DNA of 64,000 bases, taken from positions 26,425,282 to 26,489,281 of the forward strand of contig OZ018409.1 of assembly GCA_963969595.1 (NCBI GenBank), given 5' to 3'. Positions 33,374-46,163 of the stretch are shown here, piece after piece (positions within the stretch are counted from its first letter, which is position 1; every line of letters begins with the position of its first letter). Origin of the DNA: Neckera pumila (Eukaryota > Streptophyta > Bryopsida > Hypnales > Neckeraceae). The notes under the pieces are model-generated. The model was not told where the DNA came from, did not search any database, and saw nothing but the letters and a program-made list of their open reading frames with translations. The position numbers were made by a program, and so were the translations under genes.

Positions 33374-33877
33374 ATGTCGCAGTGCGTGAGTGCCAAGGAG
33401 GCTAGCAAAGTGGCCGCAAGAGCCAGGCTTGCGCTTTGCAGCCCAACCACACAACGACAAGTACGAAGGCGGGGATTGGCAGCGATGGTGAGGAGAGCCG
33501 GGGCCAAATCCCAGAACATGGCGAACCCTCAATTCCCACCCGACGCCCACGTGAATGCCCTCCTCCACCAAAGCCACGAATTCAAACTCCCCGTAGCAAC
33601 ACCACAGCAATTGGAGCTGCAACACAGGGGGGAAGCGACATCTTGCCTTCAACTCCAAGAAGAGGCCAACGGTATGCAGAGTCTTCTACCAACAACAGTG
33701 ATGGATCTACTGCCGATACAATTAATTGCGCCTGGTGGCGGGGGAGCAGCGTCCTCTGCTGAAAACAAGGAAGTCGTGATGCAAAGGGACGACCAAGGGG
33801 CGGAGCAAATTGGTGATGGGTCGGACAGGAAGAGGGCAAGCACTGCCTCTTCCGGCTCCAACAGCAGCCATAATTGA
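33374..33877 (+). other. Uncharacterised ORF upstream of piggyBac 2
   Basis: A 167-codon ATG-initiated frame (MSQCVSAKEASKVAARARLA) lies in GC-richer sequence just before the transposase and in a different frame from it. It may be a second product or leader of the element, or chance coding potential, since open frames exist on both strands here. No domain is recognised. Confidence 0.25.
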
Positions 33878-33941
33878 TGACGTTGGAGGAGGCCTCCTTG
33901 GATGGGAGCAGGTTCAAGGGTGGGTGAAGCCTTGACTTGCT

Positions 33942-36488
33942 ATGGAGAATCGGGGCAGCCCACCAATTTTGAGACCGTCGTCTCAAGGACGTAGGGTGGT
34001 GAGGAATCTTATGGAGTCAGTGAATGTGGTGGCCACCGCACATGGAACTGAGCGACTCATTGCAATACCTAGAGTCATTCATGGTGAACCGGAATGGGAA
34101 ACACCTAACAATACCAGCCTTCAAACTTTGCAAATTCTGGTGACCCCAAGGGACTGTAAGGAAGCACCGCAACGATCTCAATGTAGTAAAGACAAGGGAA
34201 AGGAAGGGAATGGTGATTCAACGGGCTAGTATACTTCCTGCAAAAGTGATGGTTGCCAACACCATGGACAAGGATCTATGCAGGAGATGGACACTTTGAG
34301 CCCATGGGAGGTAGAGCCAACAAAATTTGCATTGGTGATGCCTGTACATCTGGGACTCTCTCCCACCTCCAATGGGGGGAGAGCCATGCGCGGGGAGGTC
34401 ACGAGGCAATTCATCCATGTTGTTACCGGAGATGACGCCCTCCTCGTTGATTTCAAGGGCGTCATTGGCGTTCGGTCAGTAGCAAAGAGTCTCTGCTTCC
34501 AGGAAGGGTTCGATGGCGCAGGTCCCTCCGAGCCAACGCAAAAAGAAGCAGTCCAGATGCGACTCTCTCCAGGTGAAATGGGGACTACCCGGCAACAGCT
34601 CCTTGGCCAATTCAATGGGATAGAGGATGGGCTCAAGGGATTGACTCAATTCCTAGTTGGTGGGGATTTAGAGCTACCTCCATTGTCTCCAACTGGGGAG
34701 CTGACAGTGGGAGTTACATTCCCCGATTATCTCCTCCCAATTCAAGGAAGTTCAAGTGAGGATAGCAGTGGAGATGACAACGTGGACGATTCAGATTGGG
34801 ATGCCAAATACGCCAATTTTGCTTGTGACTCCGACGATTGTAACTTTGACTGGGAGCTTGATGAGTCGGACATCGTTGAAGAGGTGGGTCCTCTAGACGA
34901 TGTCTTGTTAGACGAGGGTTCTTTTGAGTCTAGGTATGCGGATGGACATTGGAACTGCTTGGAAACAATTCTCAAAGGAGACAGGGAAACGTTTCTGGGA
35001 CCTCCAACCGGTCCAACTCATAGGCAGAGTAGGCGATGGGTTGCATTGCATGAATTTTTTGAGATGTTTTGGCCCGAGTCGGATCTTGAAATCATATGTA
35101 GGGAAACCAATAGATACGCAATGCAAGAGCGTATAGAGCGTCCAAGCACTTTGAATGGGCGCGGTAGATGGAAAACTCTGAGTGTCATCAAGTTGAGAGC
35201 GTGGTTAGGGATGTGTATTTTCACGGGCTTGAAGCAGCAGCCTACTATTAGATCTTACTGGTCCAAGCGCTGATTTTACGGATGCCCAATTATCAAGCAT
35301 GTCATGCGTTGCCCCCGTTTCGAGCAGATTTTAGAATGCCTCCATTTAGTAGATAACCAGTTGTTGGTGCACAACAAGAAGGCTACCGGTTATGATAAAA
35401 TTGGAAAATGCCGATGGTTGATTGATAATTTTGTACTCAAAACTAAAGCAGCTTATAACTATGAGAAGCACTTGGCCTGTGACAAAATTATGGTACCCTA
35501 CAAGGGCTGTAGGTGTGACATAAAACAATATATGAAGAACAAACCCGTCAAGTACGGCCTCAAGATTTGGTGTTGTGCCACTAGTAAAACTCAATACGTG
35601 TACAACTTGATAGTTTATGAAGGTCGCAAGAACATGAAGCCTGAGAAGGACCTCGGCTTGAAAGTCATCCTCAAGCTAGTGGAGGACTTGACGCATCTTG
35701 GGCACATCGTTGTTACTGATAGGCTCTTCACCTCTCCCTGCTTGGCCGATGCTTTGTTGTCGCTTGGAACGTGGTTGATAGGGACCACCAAGCACAACCG
35801 CGTAGGAATGCCCACCCATCTGGTGCAATATTCGAATGCGGAATTGCCTTGTGGAACATTAGTGGTAGCGATGCACTGTTCAAGGCGTATGGCAGCGTGC
35901 GTGTGGTTTGATGGGTGCCCGGTGTACTTATTGAGCACCTCTTCAGATCCTATGGCCCCAGGATACACTTGTCTTCAGTGGATTGGAGGGGAGAGGTCAC
36001 CATACCCTACATCGTCCATGCAAGTTGAGTATCAGGATATGATGTGTGGCGTAGACATTGTAGATCAATGCCGTGTAGAGTATACTGCGCAAATAATGTC
36101 GCATAAGTGGTGGCATCACCTGCTGTTTTTCATCTTAGACACATCGTTAGGTAACGCGTATGTGTTGTACAAGGCGAATTTGTTGTCTCGTAGGAAGTTA
36201 GTACATCAACAGAAAACCATGTCAAGGTTAGAGTTCCATTACGACATTGCTTCATGGCTCACAGCTCCATCGTTCAAATTGGGGCGCACTGGTGGTAGTT
36301 TCAATCTGCAGGATCATGGGATTCACGAGTTTCTGTCTGCAGGGGTTCAAAGGAAGAAATGTAGAATATGCGGCAAGAAGCAGAACCGCTATTGTCCTGG
36401 GTGTGCAGGTGCATTTCTATGTGCAAGGGAGTGCCACCACAAGGTCCACACTGAGGCTAGGTATGCGGCCAAGATCTGGCTTTGCTAA
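33942..36488 (+). pseudogene. piggyBac transposase 2, nearly intact (two stop codons)
   Basis: One frame of 849 codons from the ATG at 33942 is interrupted only by TAG (34227-34229) and TGA (35271-35273, between YWSKR and FYGCPI). An acidic region (SSEDSSGDDNVDDSDWD) precedes the DDE_Tnp_1_7 domain. The catalytic Asp triad is visible in LACDKIMVPYKG, IVVTDRLFTS and GVDIVDQC. The C-terminus is a Cys-rich domain, CRICGKKQNRYCPGCAGAFL then CARECHHKVH, typical of piggyBac and likely used in end binding. The frame from the ATG at 34278 to 36488 has only one stop. It is more complete and clearly diverged from copy 1, so they are different families or old copies. Confidence 0.88.
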
Positions 36489-37563
36489 TGCCTTCACTCA
36501 TCTCAACCATGGACGCTTGCTTTTGTAGACATAGGCTCGAGAGATGAAGACCGCAGTTGGGCGTTTTGGTGGTGAATCTTTAGTTGCCGATATTGGAGAT
36601 CAAGCGACAGAGGGTCCATTGTCTCACCTAGAGGGACACTTCAAGTATGAGTTATTGTCATACTTGTCGTGGTTAGAGTCGGATTAGGTGCCGCGTGACG
36701 GTGGGATTGTTAGATTGGTGTAAGTATCAATTTATTTTATGCCACAGTTTCTAGACTTTAGGCACTCTGTTCTTTGAAGTTGAAAGATGTAGCCGGGCGC
36801 ATTTTGGCTCGCGCATCAGCAATATGTCAGTCGTAACTTTGCAATACTCCTCTTTCTATCTGTTGGTCACTGGTACATCCATGCTGCCAAGAAGGGTGGC
36901 AGCGCAGACTGTAACCACTTTCTGTTCACGGGGCAGGGATCGGCAAACGTCCGACAGTAAATGTTCCATGCAGCAGACACCGACCAGGAAGTTTGGAACT
37001 CCCGTGCGTTCCCGTGCTTGCTCATCTACACGGCTTGGTCGAGTCAGCGATAAGATTTTCAGTTAATCCGAGGTTTCACCGGGCTTGACGTGAAGTTGTG
37101 TTTGAACGACAGTCACATTTGGTTTCCGGAAGATCTAGACGGTGAATTCAGCTGTGATTTTTTGTGAGTCATCCCTCATTTTGTTGCAGCGTGTTGATCT
37201 AGTCCAATCTTAGCGCGTGATTGTATCCTCATTTTGGGGAATTTTAGAACAAATGCAAGCTCCAAATGTCATGCCCAAGGTACCTTCAAAAACAACGTCG
37301 AGTACCTCGGGGTATTGCATATTTTTCCATTTTTTCACGTCGGCATGCTACTATACGACAGAGTTTGAATTTCTTATTGGACCTCGGACGCTAATTAGTA
37401 AGTCTAGGTGACTTAAAAGGCCCCGCCCTTCCAAAACCCGAAATCAAGCTGGCATTTCTCTGACAACGATGCCATGTTTTGTTCTCTAGTTGAATGAAGT
37501 TTTGTAAGTAAATAGCAGTTTTTGAGTGTTTTCGGTGAAAACATAGTCATGGAACTTTAGGGG
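36489..37563 (+). mobile_element. 3' part of the piggyBac 2 element, ending at TTTAGGGG
   Basis: Non-coding DNA after the transposase ends GGAACTTTAGGGG at 37563, followed by TTAA. The last 50 bp (GTGAAAACATAGTCATGGAA) match the right end of element A, which ties that element to this transposase family. Confidence 0.65.
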
Positions 37564-37567
37564 TTAA

Positions 37568-38491
37568 CCCCTAAAGGACCAACATGCATTTTTTGGTCGT
37601 ATAGAAATTTTGGGCAGGTATGTGTGACTAGAGATATCTATATTTGAGGCTGAAATTTTAATAGAAGGTGGGGGCAAGGAATATCTTCATGTGTACCAAG
37701 TTTCATGATATTTCAAAATACAAGTCAAAAGTTGTGACCTAATATGTTACTTTTTTTTGTAGCTGGGCAGTTTGGGCAGATCAGAAAAAATCATTTTTTC
37801 TGGAATTTGTTTTTTGAAATTGGTTCTTGAAATTTATATATACTTAAAATGCTTTGAGTCATTCCATTTCAATCAATGAGTCAAAAGTTATGAGGGTTTT
37901 TGAATTGTGGGCAGTTATAGATTCTCTACTCTAAAAAAAGCTTTAAAGTCGTTTATTTAACTCAATTCTCAATATTTTTGGAAAAAAATAAACTCGTAGG
38001 ATGTAGATTGATTATTACAACATTACAACCATTGAGATTGGCATTTTTAAATTCCATGATTAAATTTTTAACAATTTAGTATTTTGATTCATTTTCTACT
38101 TCTTTCTATTTACTATTTTTTTCCTATATGTTGTACAATTCCAAATGATGTGAAATTTTTCAAGCATATAGACAACTTGTTTAGGAAACTAAATTCAAAG
38201 AAGCACCACCTTTATTGGCATTTTTTCATTGATAGGTGAGCTTGCAAAGTACAGCTGCCCGGTTTTTCGCAGGATTGAAAAAATGGTTTTCAAGACTTTG
38301 AATGCTTATATCTTATGATCCACATGGTGGAATTTTTTGAAATTTTTACCACATGTTTTCAAAATATCATACTACAAGATCCTATGGTTATATGTGTCAA
38401 AAATTGTTTTTTTCCAAAAATTTGGTAGTTGTATTAGAAATGGCAGTTTTGGAGCGTTTTTGGTGAATACATAGTCATGAAACTTTAGGGG
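37568..38491. mobile_element. Non-autonomous piggyBac-like element A, 924 bp
   Basis: It starts CCCCTAAAGGACCAACATGC and ends CATGAAACTTTAGGGG, with TTAA on both sides (37564-37567 and 38492-38495), the hallmark target of piggyBac. It has no ORF of note. Its right end is like that of the piggyBac 2 element, and 38150-38290 resembles DNA upstream of that transposase, so it looks like an internal-deletion derivative. Fragments occur at 8866-9110 and 26083-26222. Confidence 0.82.
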
Positions 38492-38495
38492 TTAA

Positions 38496-40657
38496 GCAAT
38501 TTTGGAGCAAATCGTGCGCAATATAAGGTGGTGGAAAATTTTCACGTCTAAGAAGATAGGAAATATGGAGATTGCAAATATTTCAAAATTTTATTCCCAA
38601 ATTTGAAATTATTGAGAATTTTGGGAGCCAAAAAGCGCACTTCACCAATTGCCAATATCTAGAATCTTCCAATTCCAACCATTCAAGAATTAATTTCCCA
38701 CTCAATACTTCCTACTTTCTTGCTCACTACTTGGGGACATGTGTCATAACCTTATTAGTTCCAATCTTGAAAAGGACCAAAAAAACACAATTATAGCTTT
38801 TGTTGAAAATTTGTTTCAACTTTGGTTGGAAATATGGCACCCCTCCCTACAGATTGGATACTGGACGTGGCCAACAATTGGTGCATCTACCTTAGTCCTG
38901 AATTAGAGTGTTTGAAAAAGCAAAGAAGCGTAGTCATGAGTGGAATTATTGTAGTGAGTATTTAAACCAATTGAAATAGGGAATTTGAAGAATATAATTG
39001 CCAAGTGGTCTGATCAGGAACAAGTAATTATGTTCAATATTGAGTGTAAGATTTGTTGAACTAAGTAGAAATTGAAGTTGAAATGAGTCATTACATGAAA
39101 ATATACAAGTGAAACATAATTCACTTTGATAAGGATTAATCATGAACTCTGTAAAGAAAGAAGCAATAGCAGTCTAAGTTGTGGTGATAAAAGGATTCAA
39201 GCCAAGTTGGAATACTTGAAGTGCTATAAAGAAAGAGCAAGTAGTAATCTGACAAATTAAAAGATGGAATAGCAACCAAGTTGGCAAGGGTTTTAATTTA
39301 GAGATATATCTTTTTATCTTTTTGGCCATTATAATTATTGAATAATTGCAATTAGGCCTAGTTAGTAAGGAATACAATTCATTCTATTCAAGTGTTGCTA
39401 CTTAGTTGGATTGATGATCAATGAGCGCATTTGGTCCCTACTTGATTTTTTTCTTTTTCAAATTTAAAATAGTACAGAGTAATTTTTCAATTTGGTAATT
39501 ATTTAAATCTACTATGGCTATGCTGCCAAATAAACAAGGATTGGTCCTTTAGGGATTAAGAAATCAAAGTAAGAGACATTCAACCTTAATTCTTGTTTAC
39601 ATTAGAATAAATGCATATTTTACGACATATATAGATTCAAATAGTTGAAATGTGTTTGTGCATGGATTAGAGTGATTTTATAAGTTGATTTTGTAAGTTT
39701 TAAAAATATATTTGGAGTTTTAAGAGCTTTAAGGGTGTGAAAATCATTTAAATACATGAAATATACATTGTGTAAAAAGACACAAACATAGAAATTCGAA
39801 ACACGATCAAAAAACACAAATAAGTTTCAATAATAGCAAAATTTCTATATATTTTGAAAAGAAATGTAAAATAGGGTTGTAAATGATTCTATTTAGAGTT
39901 AGAGGAATAGGTGAACACTATTATTTTTAGTGTAGACAAATGCGTAGTTTGATATAGTAGATTGAATTCAATAGACATGATACATATACAATCATTTGCA
40001 TCATTTACATCATTCTTTTATATTATCAAAAGTTAAAGATAAATCATGATTATAGATCAAATTGACTCTTTAAATTCCAATTTTTGTCAAAGTAGACAAA
40101 AGATCAAGCCTGGTATTGCAATATTGCCTCAAATTTTAAAAATCATTGGTATTGGCCCCATGAAAATGATTTTAAAAATTTGAGGCAATTTGATGGGGTG
40201 ATCTCTCCATCTATTTTGAACTCATCTCCTAGTTCATTCTTATAAAAAGACTTTAGTTTTATCTAAACCATGTTATAAATGCATCTTTGCCTTAATGCAT
40301 TTTTCACAAAACTACTACTTAAAAATAAGCAAAGAAAAAATGGACAAAACTGAGCCAAAGGTTGTTCAATGATAAAATTTGGTGAATAGTTATTTATATT
40401 TTTAAATCTTATAAGATATAATGAAATACAATTGTCTTTAAAATTACAAAAGATAGGCATTTCAAGGAGTCCATGAAATAGAAACATGCAAATAAATTAG
40501 GGACATCTATATAGTACTTTTAAAAACCTCCAATTTCAAACCCCAAAATTTGAAGCAAGAATAATAAAAATGATAAATTCCATAAAAAATATATATAAAT
40601 TAAGGCGGCTAATATGAATTATCAATTATGAGCTTCTTGCCTTGATGCCAATTTTTA
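38496..40657. other. AT-rich intergenic DNA
   Basis: I see no gene, RNA gene or bounded element. A short inverted pair lies at about 40128-40190 (CTCAAATTTTAAAAATCAT and ATGATTTTAAAAATTTGAG). Confidence 0.5.
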
Positions 40658-40661
40658 TTAA

Positions 40662-41580
40662 CCCCTAAAATACCAAGGCAGTTTCTGTCTTCAAAACCAT
40701 TCAGGACTGCCATTTTTGCTCCGATTACTCCCAAAACCAAAAAAAACTTTTTTTTTAGAATCTAACCATAAAACCTTGTACTTCACTTGTTTTAGATCAT
40801 GTGGTAAAAAATTTATGATGTTTGACCTTACGAATTGGAAAATATTAGCATTTGAAGTTGGAAAATTAAAAGAAGTTTTTTTGAACTGTTGCCTACAATT
40901 TCAGATGACTTTGACGGCCATTTGAAGATTTTTTTGCACTACACACCATAAAGTTAAATTTTTTTGTGTTGAAAATTTGAGTTGAGAGTCGGGGAAATTT
41001 TTTTCAGAATGTCAAAACTTGATTTTCACATATAAAAAAATATTAAATAGAAGTAGGTCCAAAATTGAACAAAACACTAAATCGTTAATAGCTCTTAGGT
41101 GGAATTAAAAAATCATAATTCCAATGGTGGGATTGTTCTTGCAAACATACATAACCTTGTCAAAAAAAAAATTGAGAAAATTTGAAAATTGCGTTCAAAA
41201 ATGAATTCTATAAGTTGTTTTTTTTAAGACGCTTAGATTGCCCACAAAAAGATTGTCTAGAACTTTCTCACTTTGAGTCCAAATAGAATGAATCAAAGCT
41301 TCAAATGAAGAGAAAAACATGATCTTTGAGGGAAAAAAATTGAAAAAAAAAATTCAATTTTTCAAAAGTTTTTTTTTCTGCCCGACAAATTGTTTTTTTG
41401 ACTTTGGATGGCATAACTTTTGCTCCTGGGCACCGGCTGAAAAAAAAACTATATTTTTAGAAAGCTAATGTGATTTCCTATCTTCAAAAAGAATTAAAAA
41501 AAATCAGGTCAAAATCTCAGGTTGCACAAACCTACCCGAAATCCCAAGTGTCTCCCGAGGGGACTTTAGTAGTTTAGGGG
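40662..41580. mobile_element. Non-autonomous piggyBac-like element B, copy 1
   Basis: It starts CCCCTAAAATACCAAGGCAG and ends GGACTTTAGTAGTTTAGGGG, flanked by TTAA at 40658-40661 and 41581-41584. Its sequence matches 46164-47126 along its length (for example TTTGACGGCCATTTG, TGCACTACACACCATAAAGT) and differs from element A, so it is a second family with the same type of ends. Confidence 0.8.
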
Positions 41581-41584
41581 TTAA

Positions 41585-42699
41585 AGAAGTAACAATGCTC
41601 CTCCTCACTTAAGAAAAAAATAGATTTTAAGTACATACTTGCAATATGTAACAAAGTTTAAAGGCTAATCTAAAAGATTGTTCTAAGATTGAAATTATTC
41701 AATTAAATGCAACTTAACATTTATTATTAAAATCTATGAAGATCAACTTTGATGCATTTATGGCAATCAACAATGCATGCACTTAAAATTGCAAAACATG
41801 CTCTCAAAATTCATTAATTATACAAAGATGTTGACGATATTTTTTATTACGATATATTAAAAAGATTGGTCATTGATGCAAATAACATGCATTGAATCAA
41901 GATGACTATGATTATCATCAATCTAGCTTCAAATTATATTTATAAAGCTATGTCAAATTATATAAATGACTTTACTGGTCAAAGAAATTTTTAAAGTTAT
42001 TTTGTATAAGAAAAAAATAGATATTTCAAAAATATCATTTCAATTGCACAACTCTATTAATATCATCTTAACTCTTCAAGGCCTACCAATGCAACTTTTT
42101 CTGAATAATGGTTGTAAATGAGTCTCCTACTTTGATATTTTTTAATACATAGATGTGCTTGAGATTTTTAATTTTAACCATACAAAAGCAAAGATTACTT
42201 TGTCTTGGCACTATTCATTGTTTAAGAAAAATAATTTCTTTTAATGTAAAAAGATAGTCTTTTTAGTAAAATTTTACTAAAAATCTTACTTAAAGGTCAT
42301 CACTTAAAAGACTATACTTAAAACACCCCTTTCTCTTGTAGGGTGTACACAACCTAATAATCAAACTATAAACCCATTACTTATTGTTGAACACATAGAA
42401 ATGTGGTTAAAAAGATCCATTTGCAATAGAATGCATTGCCTATTTAACAATAACACTTCAATTTTGATAAATTTGCATTTTTATAAAGTTTAAGATTTAG
42501 GATTGAAGTTACATTTTATTTGTTTAAAAACTGTATTTCCAATATGTAGAAATTTGCATTGAAAATATAAATGTAGCACATTCTTTCCCATTTTTGACAT
42601 TTTTTGGCATTCCTTTTTACATTTCATCCATTTTTGTTCCATCTTGTTTACATTTCTTTCTACAGCCAAAGAAGACAATTCATCTTAGCATTGTTCAAT
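41585..42699. other. AT-rich intergenic DNA before the right arm
   Basis: No gene is visible. The 42595-42690 part matches 5010-5115 in the same orientation. Confidence 0.5.
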
Positions 42700-43109
42700 T
42701 CAACCTTTGCTTTAGGAATATTGGAATAACTATTCAATGACTCTTATTCAAGGAAATTGTAAAATTGGTTTTCAAGCTTCAAATAGGAAGCTCTTCACAA
42801 CAAAAGCTTATTTTACCTTTCATTAAAAAATAACTTCACGTAAATTTCCTAAGCATTGCAAGCATATTAGAACTTTGGAGAATTTGGAGTAAAATGAGTA
42901 TAAGATGAGTCAATTCTTTTGGAAGTGGATCTTTTTGAACCAAACGACTATACTATAATAACTTTCAACAAAGTCAAAAATATAGAATATTGGAGAGTAG
43001 ATAGTTGTTGCAATAATCAGCTCATGTATTTACACATGTGTTTACAGTATGATTAAGTTGAGTAGCTCTCTAAATTTGTTGTGTTCACTTGATAATCTGC
43101 TCACAAGAG

Positions 43110-45864
43110 TCAACTTGTATCATCAAGAATTATCACAACACCAAGGCTGTCAATAACAAAACCACATCTTCCATGAAACCCAATTACTCTGCCCTTGTCA
43201 CTAGCGAATGGCTCACCCTTTTCATCGCCAAAAGGTCCACAACTTTTCATATTGGTATGGACAGTCAATGAAACTATAATGACCTTGTTGTCTCCGTAAC
43301 CAGATGTACTCACATCTCTCAGGGACTTGTATCCGCTGATATGCGTGATGAACTCAGAGGGCTCAAACAGTACCTGGAGTCACACCAATGATATCTTAGA
43401 ATCTAATTGGAGATTCAAATCGAAAGAGCATCTACAATACTATTGTTTGATAAGGACGCACATGGAAAAGAGGACTTCTTTTTGAGAGAAACTGATTCTA
43501 ATTGAGAATAAGGTACACAGAGCTCATGTAAAACAGTACGTAAATTACCCTTGCTGGCTCTGCACGTAGGTCTCCATGTAGGCGTCCAGAGTTATTACCA
43601 AATGGGTATCCATAGCGTTTAGTCACACAGTTACTACCAGCAAAGTTATTCTGGCAAAGTTCCATCTCCATTGAACCAAGTATTCCTGGAGATGAGTATG
43701 TGAACTTCATCCAATTGATAGAGGTGCCCATATCAAGAAATCTGCCACCACCATCACCTCCCCAAGGTCCTTGAATCTGTTCATATGATACATGCACCAC
43801 ATTTGCAGCCTTCTATTAAAATATCTCTCTCAAATACCTCCAAGCTGATGCATACCCACAATGTCATGCATTCTTTCAGAAGCTAGTACATCATATCCTA
43901 GATACTTGAATCCAGCCTTATGCAATGCAATATCCAGTCAGCTTGCTTTCATTCACAATAAATAATGAAAACTCAAAACTCCTTTGAGATAAAGCAACTC
44001 TTTGATTTTGTTTGAGCAGTCATTCAAATTATCAAGTTCGTATTCCACCCTAACACATATTCAGATTAGTACACAACAGCTTACTTGTGCCTCTCCCTGT
44101 GGTTCAATTCCCGGTCCAAGTGGACGAATATCTTGTACTTCTGACGTTCTCCGATCACCTACGAAACATATACAGGGGCAAACAAACCTCGTCCTAGAAA
44201 TCAGAAATTGTGCAAATACTTTTAAGTTGTTGCCACATTCTGCTATATTAACATGTCAGACTTGTAATTAATAAGTGCCATTCATTGACAGAAGAGCTCT
44301 CACCTCTCAGAAGTAGCCCTTTGATGTACCTCAGTTCTTTGCAAATTTCAGGAAATAGTGGCCGCTCCTGAGGAATTGGATTCCAACATCTTCTAATCAG
44401 AGCAGCCAACTTCGGAGGACAGCCCTTTGGAAGGTTTGGTCTCAACGTGCCCGCCTTCACTTGCTCCTTCATTTGTGTGGTGGTTAGACCAGCATCATAG
44501 TAAGGTTCTTCCCCAGTCAGAATCTCAAAGCAGATAATGGCAAAAGAATAGACATCAGCTTTTCTGAGGTTGAACTTGGAGTGAATCTCCGGGTCATCTC
44601 CTTGAATGACCTCCGGCGCCATCCACTTGTTGGTACCTCGGTTATAAGTCTGATTTGAGTATGTGTGAGTGGCGTGTTTGGTTTTAGTTAGACCAAAATC
44701 AGCAATCTTCACTGAACTAATTCTCTTGCTTGAAGGATCTGCAAGGTTGACAAGGACGTTCCCAGACTTGAGATCGCGATGCGCCAAACCCTTACTGTGA
44801 ATATACTTCACGCCTTCCCCGATTTGGAGCATCACGGCAACAGCTTGCACATCTGAAAGAGGACGCGTAGGTGTGAGTTTTTTTCTTTTTCTGTCTCGCG
44901 AAATTGTGGACAAAACCTCATGCAGGTCCTTGTCCATTTCTTCCATGATGAGGTAGCATTCTGTACCTTCCTTAGAGTAGCCCAAGAGGCGTACTATATG
45001 AGGATGGCGCCCCAATCTCTGTAAAGCAGTCATTTCTTGATCAAATTCTTTTGTGTTGGACATGTCAAAAATTTTAATTGCATACTTTCCACCCATAAGA
45101 TTCGTTTTTTTCACCATCGCAGACGCACCTTTACCGATTTGTTTGCCATTGAGATCAAGATCTTCAGGATTCAGAAATAACAAATTAGGGGATGAGCTGA
45201 AGCCAGTTGAATTGTCGGCGACTGATGACGTGTTCAGAGGATCTTCTTCTTCGGATGGCGATTTTAGCTTAAGCAACTCATCTGCAAGCCGTTTCTCTAT
45301 TGGATCGTCCAGCTTCACAGATCTGAGGCGGTCCTTGAGGCTCTCCTCATCTTTCTTCATTGCTGTCAGCAGAGAAAACTCGTCCCCCATACTCAGCTGA
45401 CCCTCACACGACCCTGGTTCAAATGTAATGGAAGAATCTTGAAAGTTGTCCACAAATATGCTCAGAAGAACAGACGCATGCCATTGAACTCCGTAAAGTA
45501 GCCTTGCAAAGGTCTGCTTGATGTCGCTTTGTTCAATGGCTGCTCTTGGCCATGTTGAAGAAGTGATGCGGCACGCGTTGATAACCGTCTCCACGTCCAG
45601 GAGCAGCTGATGAAGCTCTTCAAGCACTGGAATCGTTTTCTCATCAAGCAGGGGTGAGAGTTGAATCTTTTCTAAAGTATCTTGAGTCTCTGTAAGCCTT
45701 CCAACGAGAAATTTACATTGGTGCCTGTTTATCAGATAATTTTCAGTCCCATCGTCTTCAGTACTCGAACTCAAGTCTTGAGCAGACAATCTTTGTATTG
45801 TTTCCATGCAGAGATTGCGTAGCTCACCCGCCTTGGGTGCCGTGACTCTCCTAAAATAGTCCAT
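43110..45864 (-). CDS. HeLo/DUF1221-like - protein kinase - jacalin lectin protein, copy 2
   Basis: Exons on the minus strand are 45864-44304, 44158-44085, 43812-43549 and 43373-43110, giving 720 residues with consistent phase. The ATG at 45864 (MDYFRRVTAPKAGEL) was preferred over the upstream non-ATG frame. The N-domain keeps NRHQCKFL and WPRAAIEQ. The kinase has GKGASAMV, YAIKIFD, HRDLKSGN, ADFGL and WMAPE, so it should be active. The jacalin domain is better preserved than in copy 1: GPWGGDGGGRFLDMGTSI, a longer middle, then CGPFGDEKGEPF and GFHGRCGFVIDSLGV with GxxxD. It converges with copy 1. The same retained-intron tail, ending LLITSLTC at 44248, is possible. It is a likely cytoplasmic signalling kinase with sugar-binding capacity. 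Confidence 0.87.
44223..45035 (-). repeat. Near-identical tract, copy 2 side
   Basis: Counterpart of 2302-3118. Sequence identity breaks down just past the donor of intron 1 on one side and at the EMTALQ codons on the other. Confidence 0.75.
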
Positions 45865-46163
45865 GAAGCGGAAGTGCACGAGCTCCTTCAACTGTAGGGT
45901 CTTCAGGATACACAAGCTTAGCTAACCTGCACATATACACGTACATCCAAGCGATTGAGCAACGAAAACAAGAGCTCACGATGGTACTCAGAACTGCCAC
46001 TTATTGAACTACAACAGAATCTTCTTGCACGGACAGCTCTTCCACAAGCAAGGGCGCCACTTCAATTGCACTGGCTAACGTAAGTGGTCCTGTTACCTTC
46101 AATCAGCAAGCCTAAACTAAATTCAAAAGAGCCTGCGGGACAGTGAAGAAAAGGCGACCCTAG
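45865..46163 (-). promoter_or_regulatory. Leader of lectin-kinase copy 2, gene-proximal part
   Basis: This matches about 1180-1450 of the other arm, with small indels, and is likely 5' untranslated sequence. Element B copy 2 splits it from the rest of the leader and promoter homology at about 48480-49362. Confidence 0.5.
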
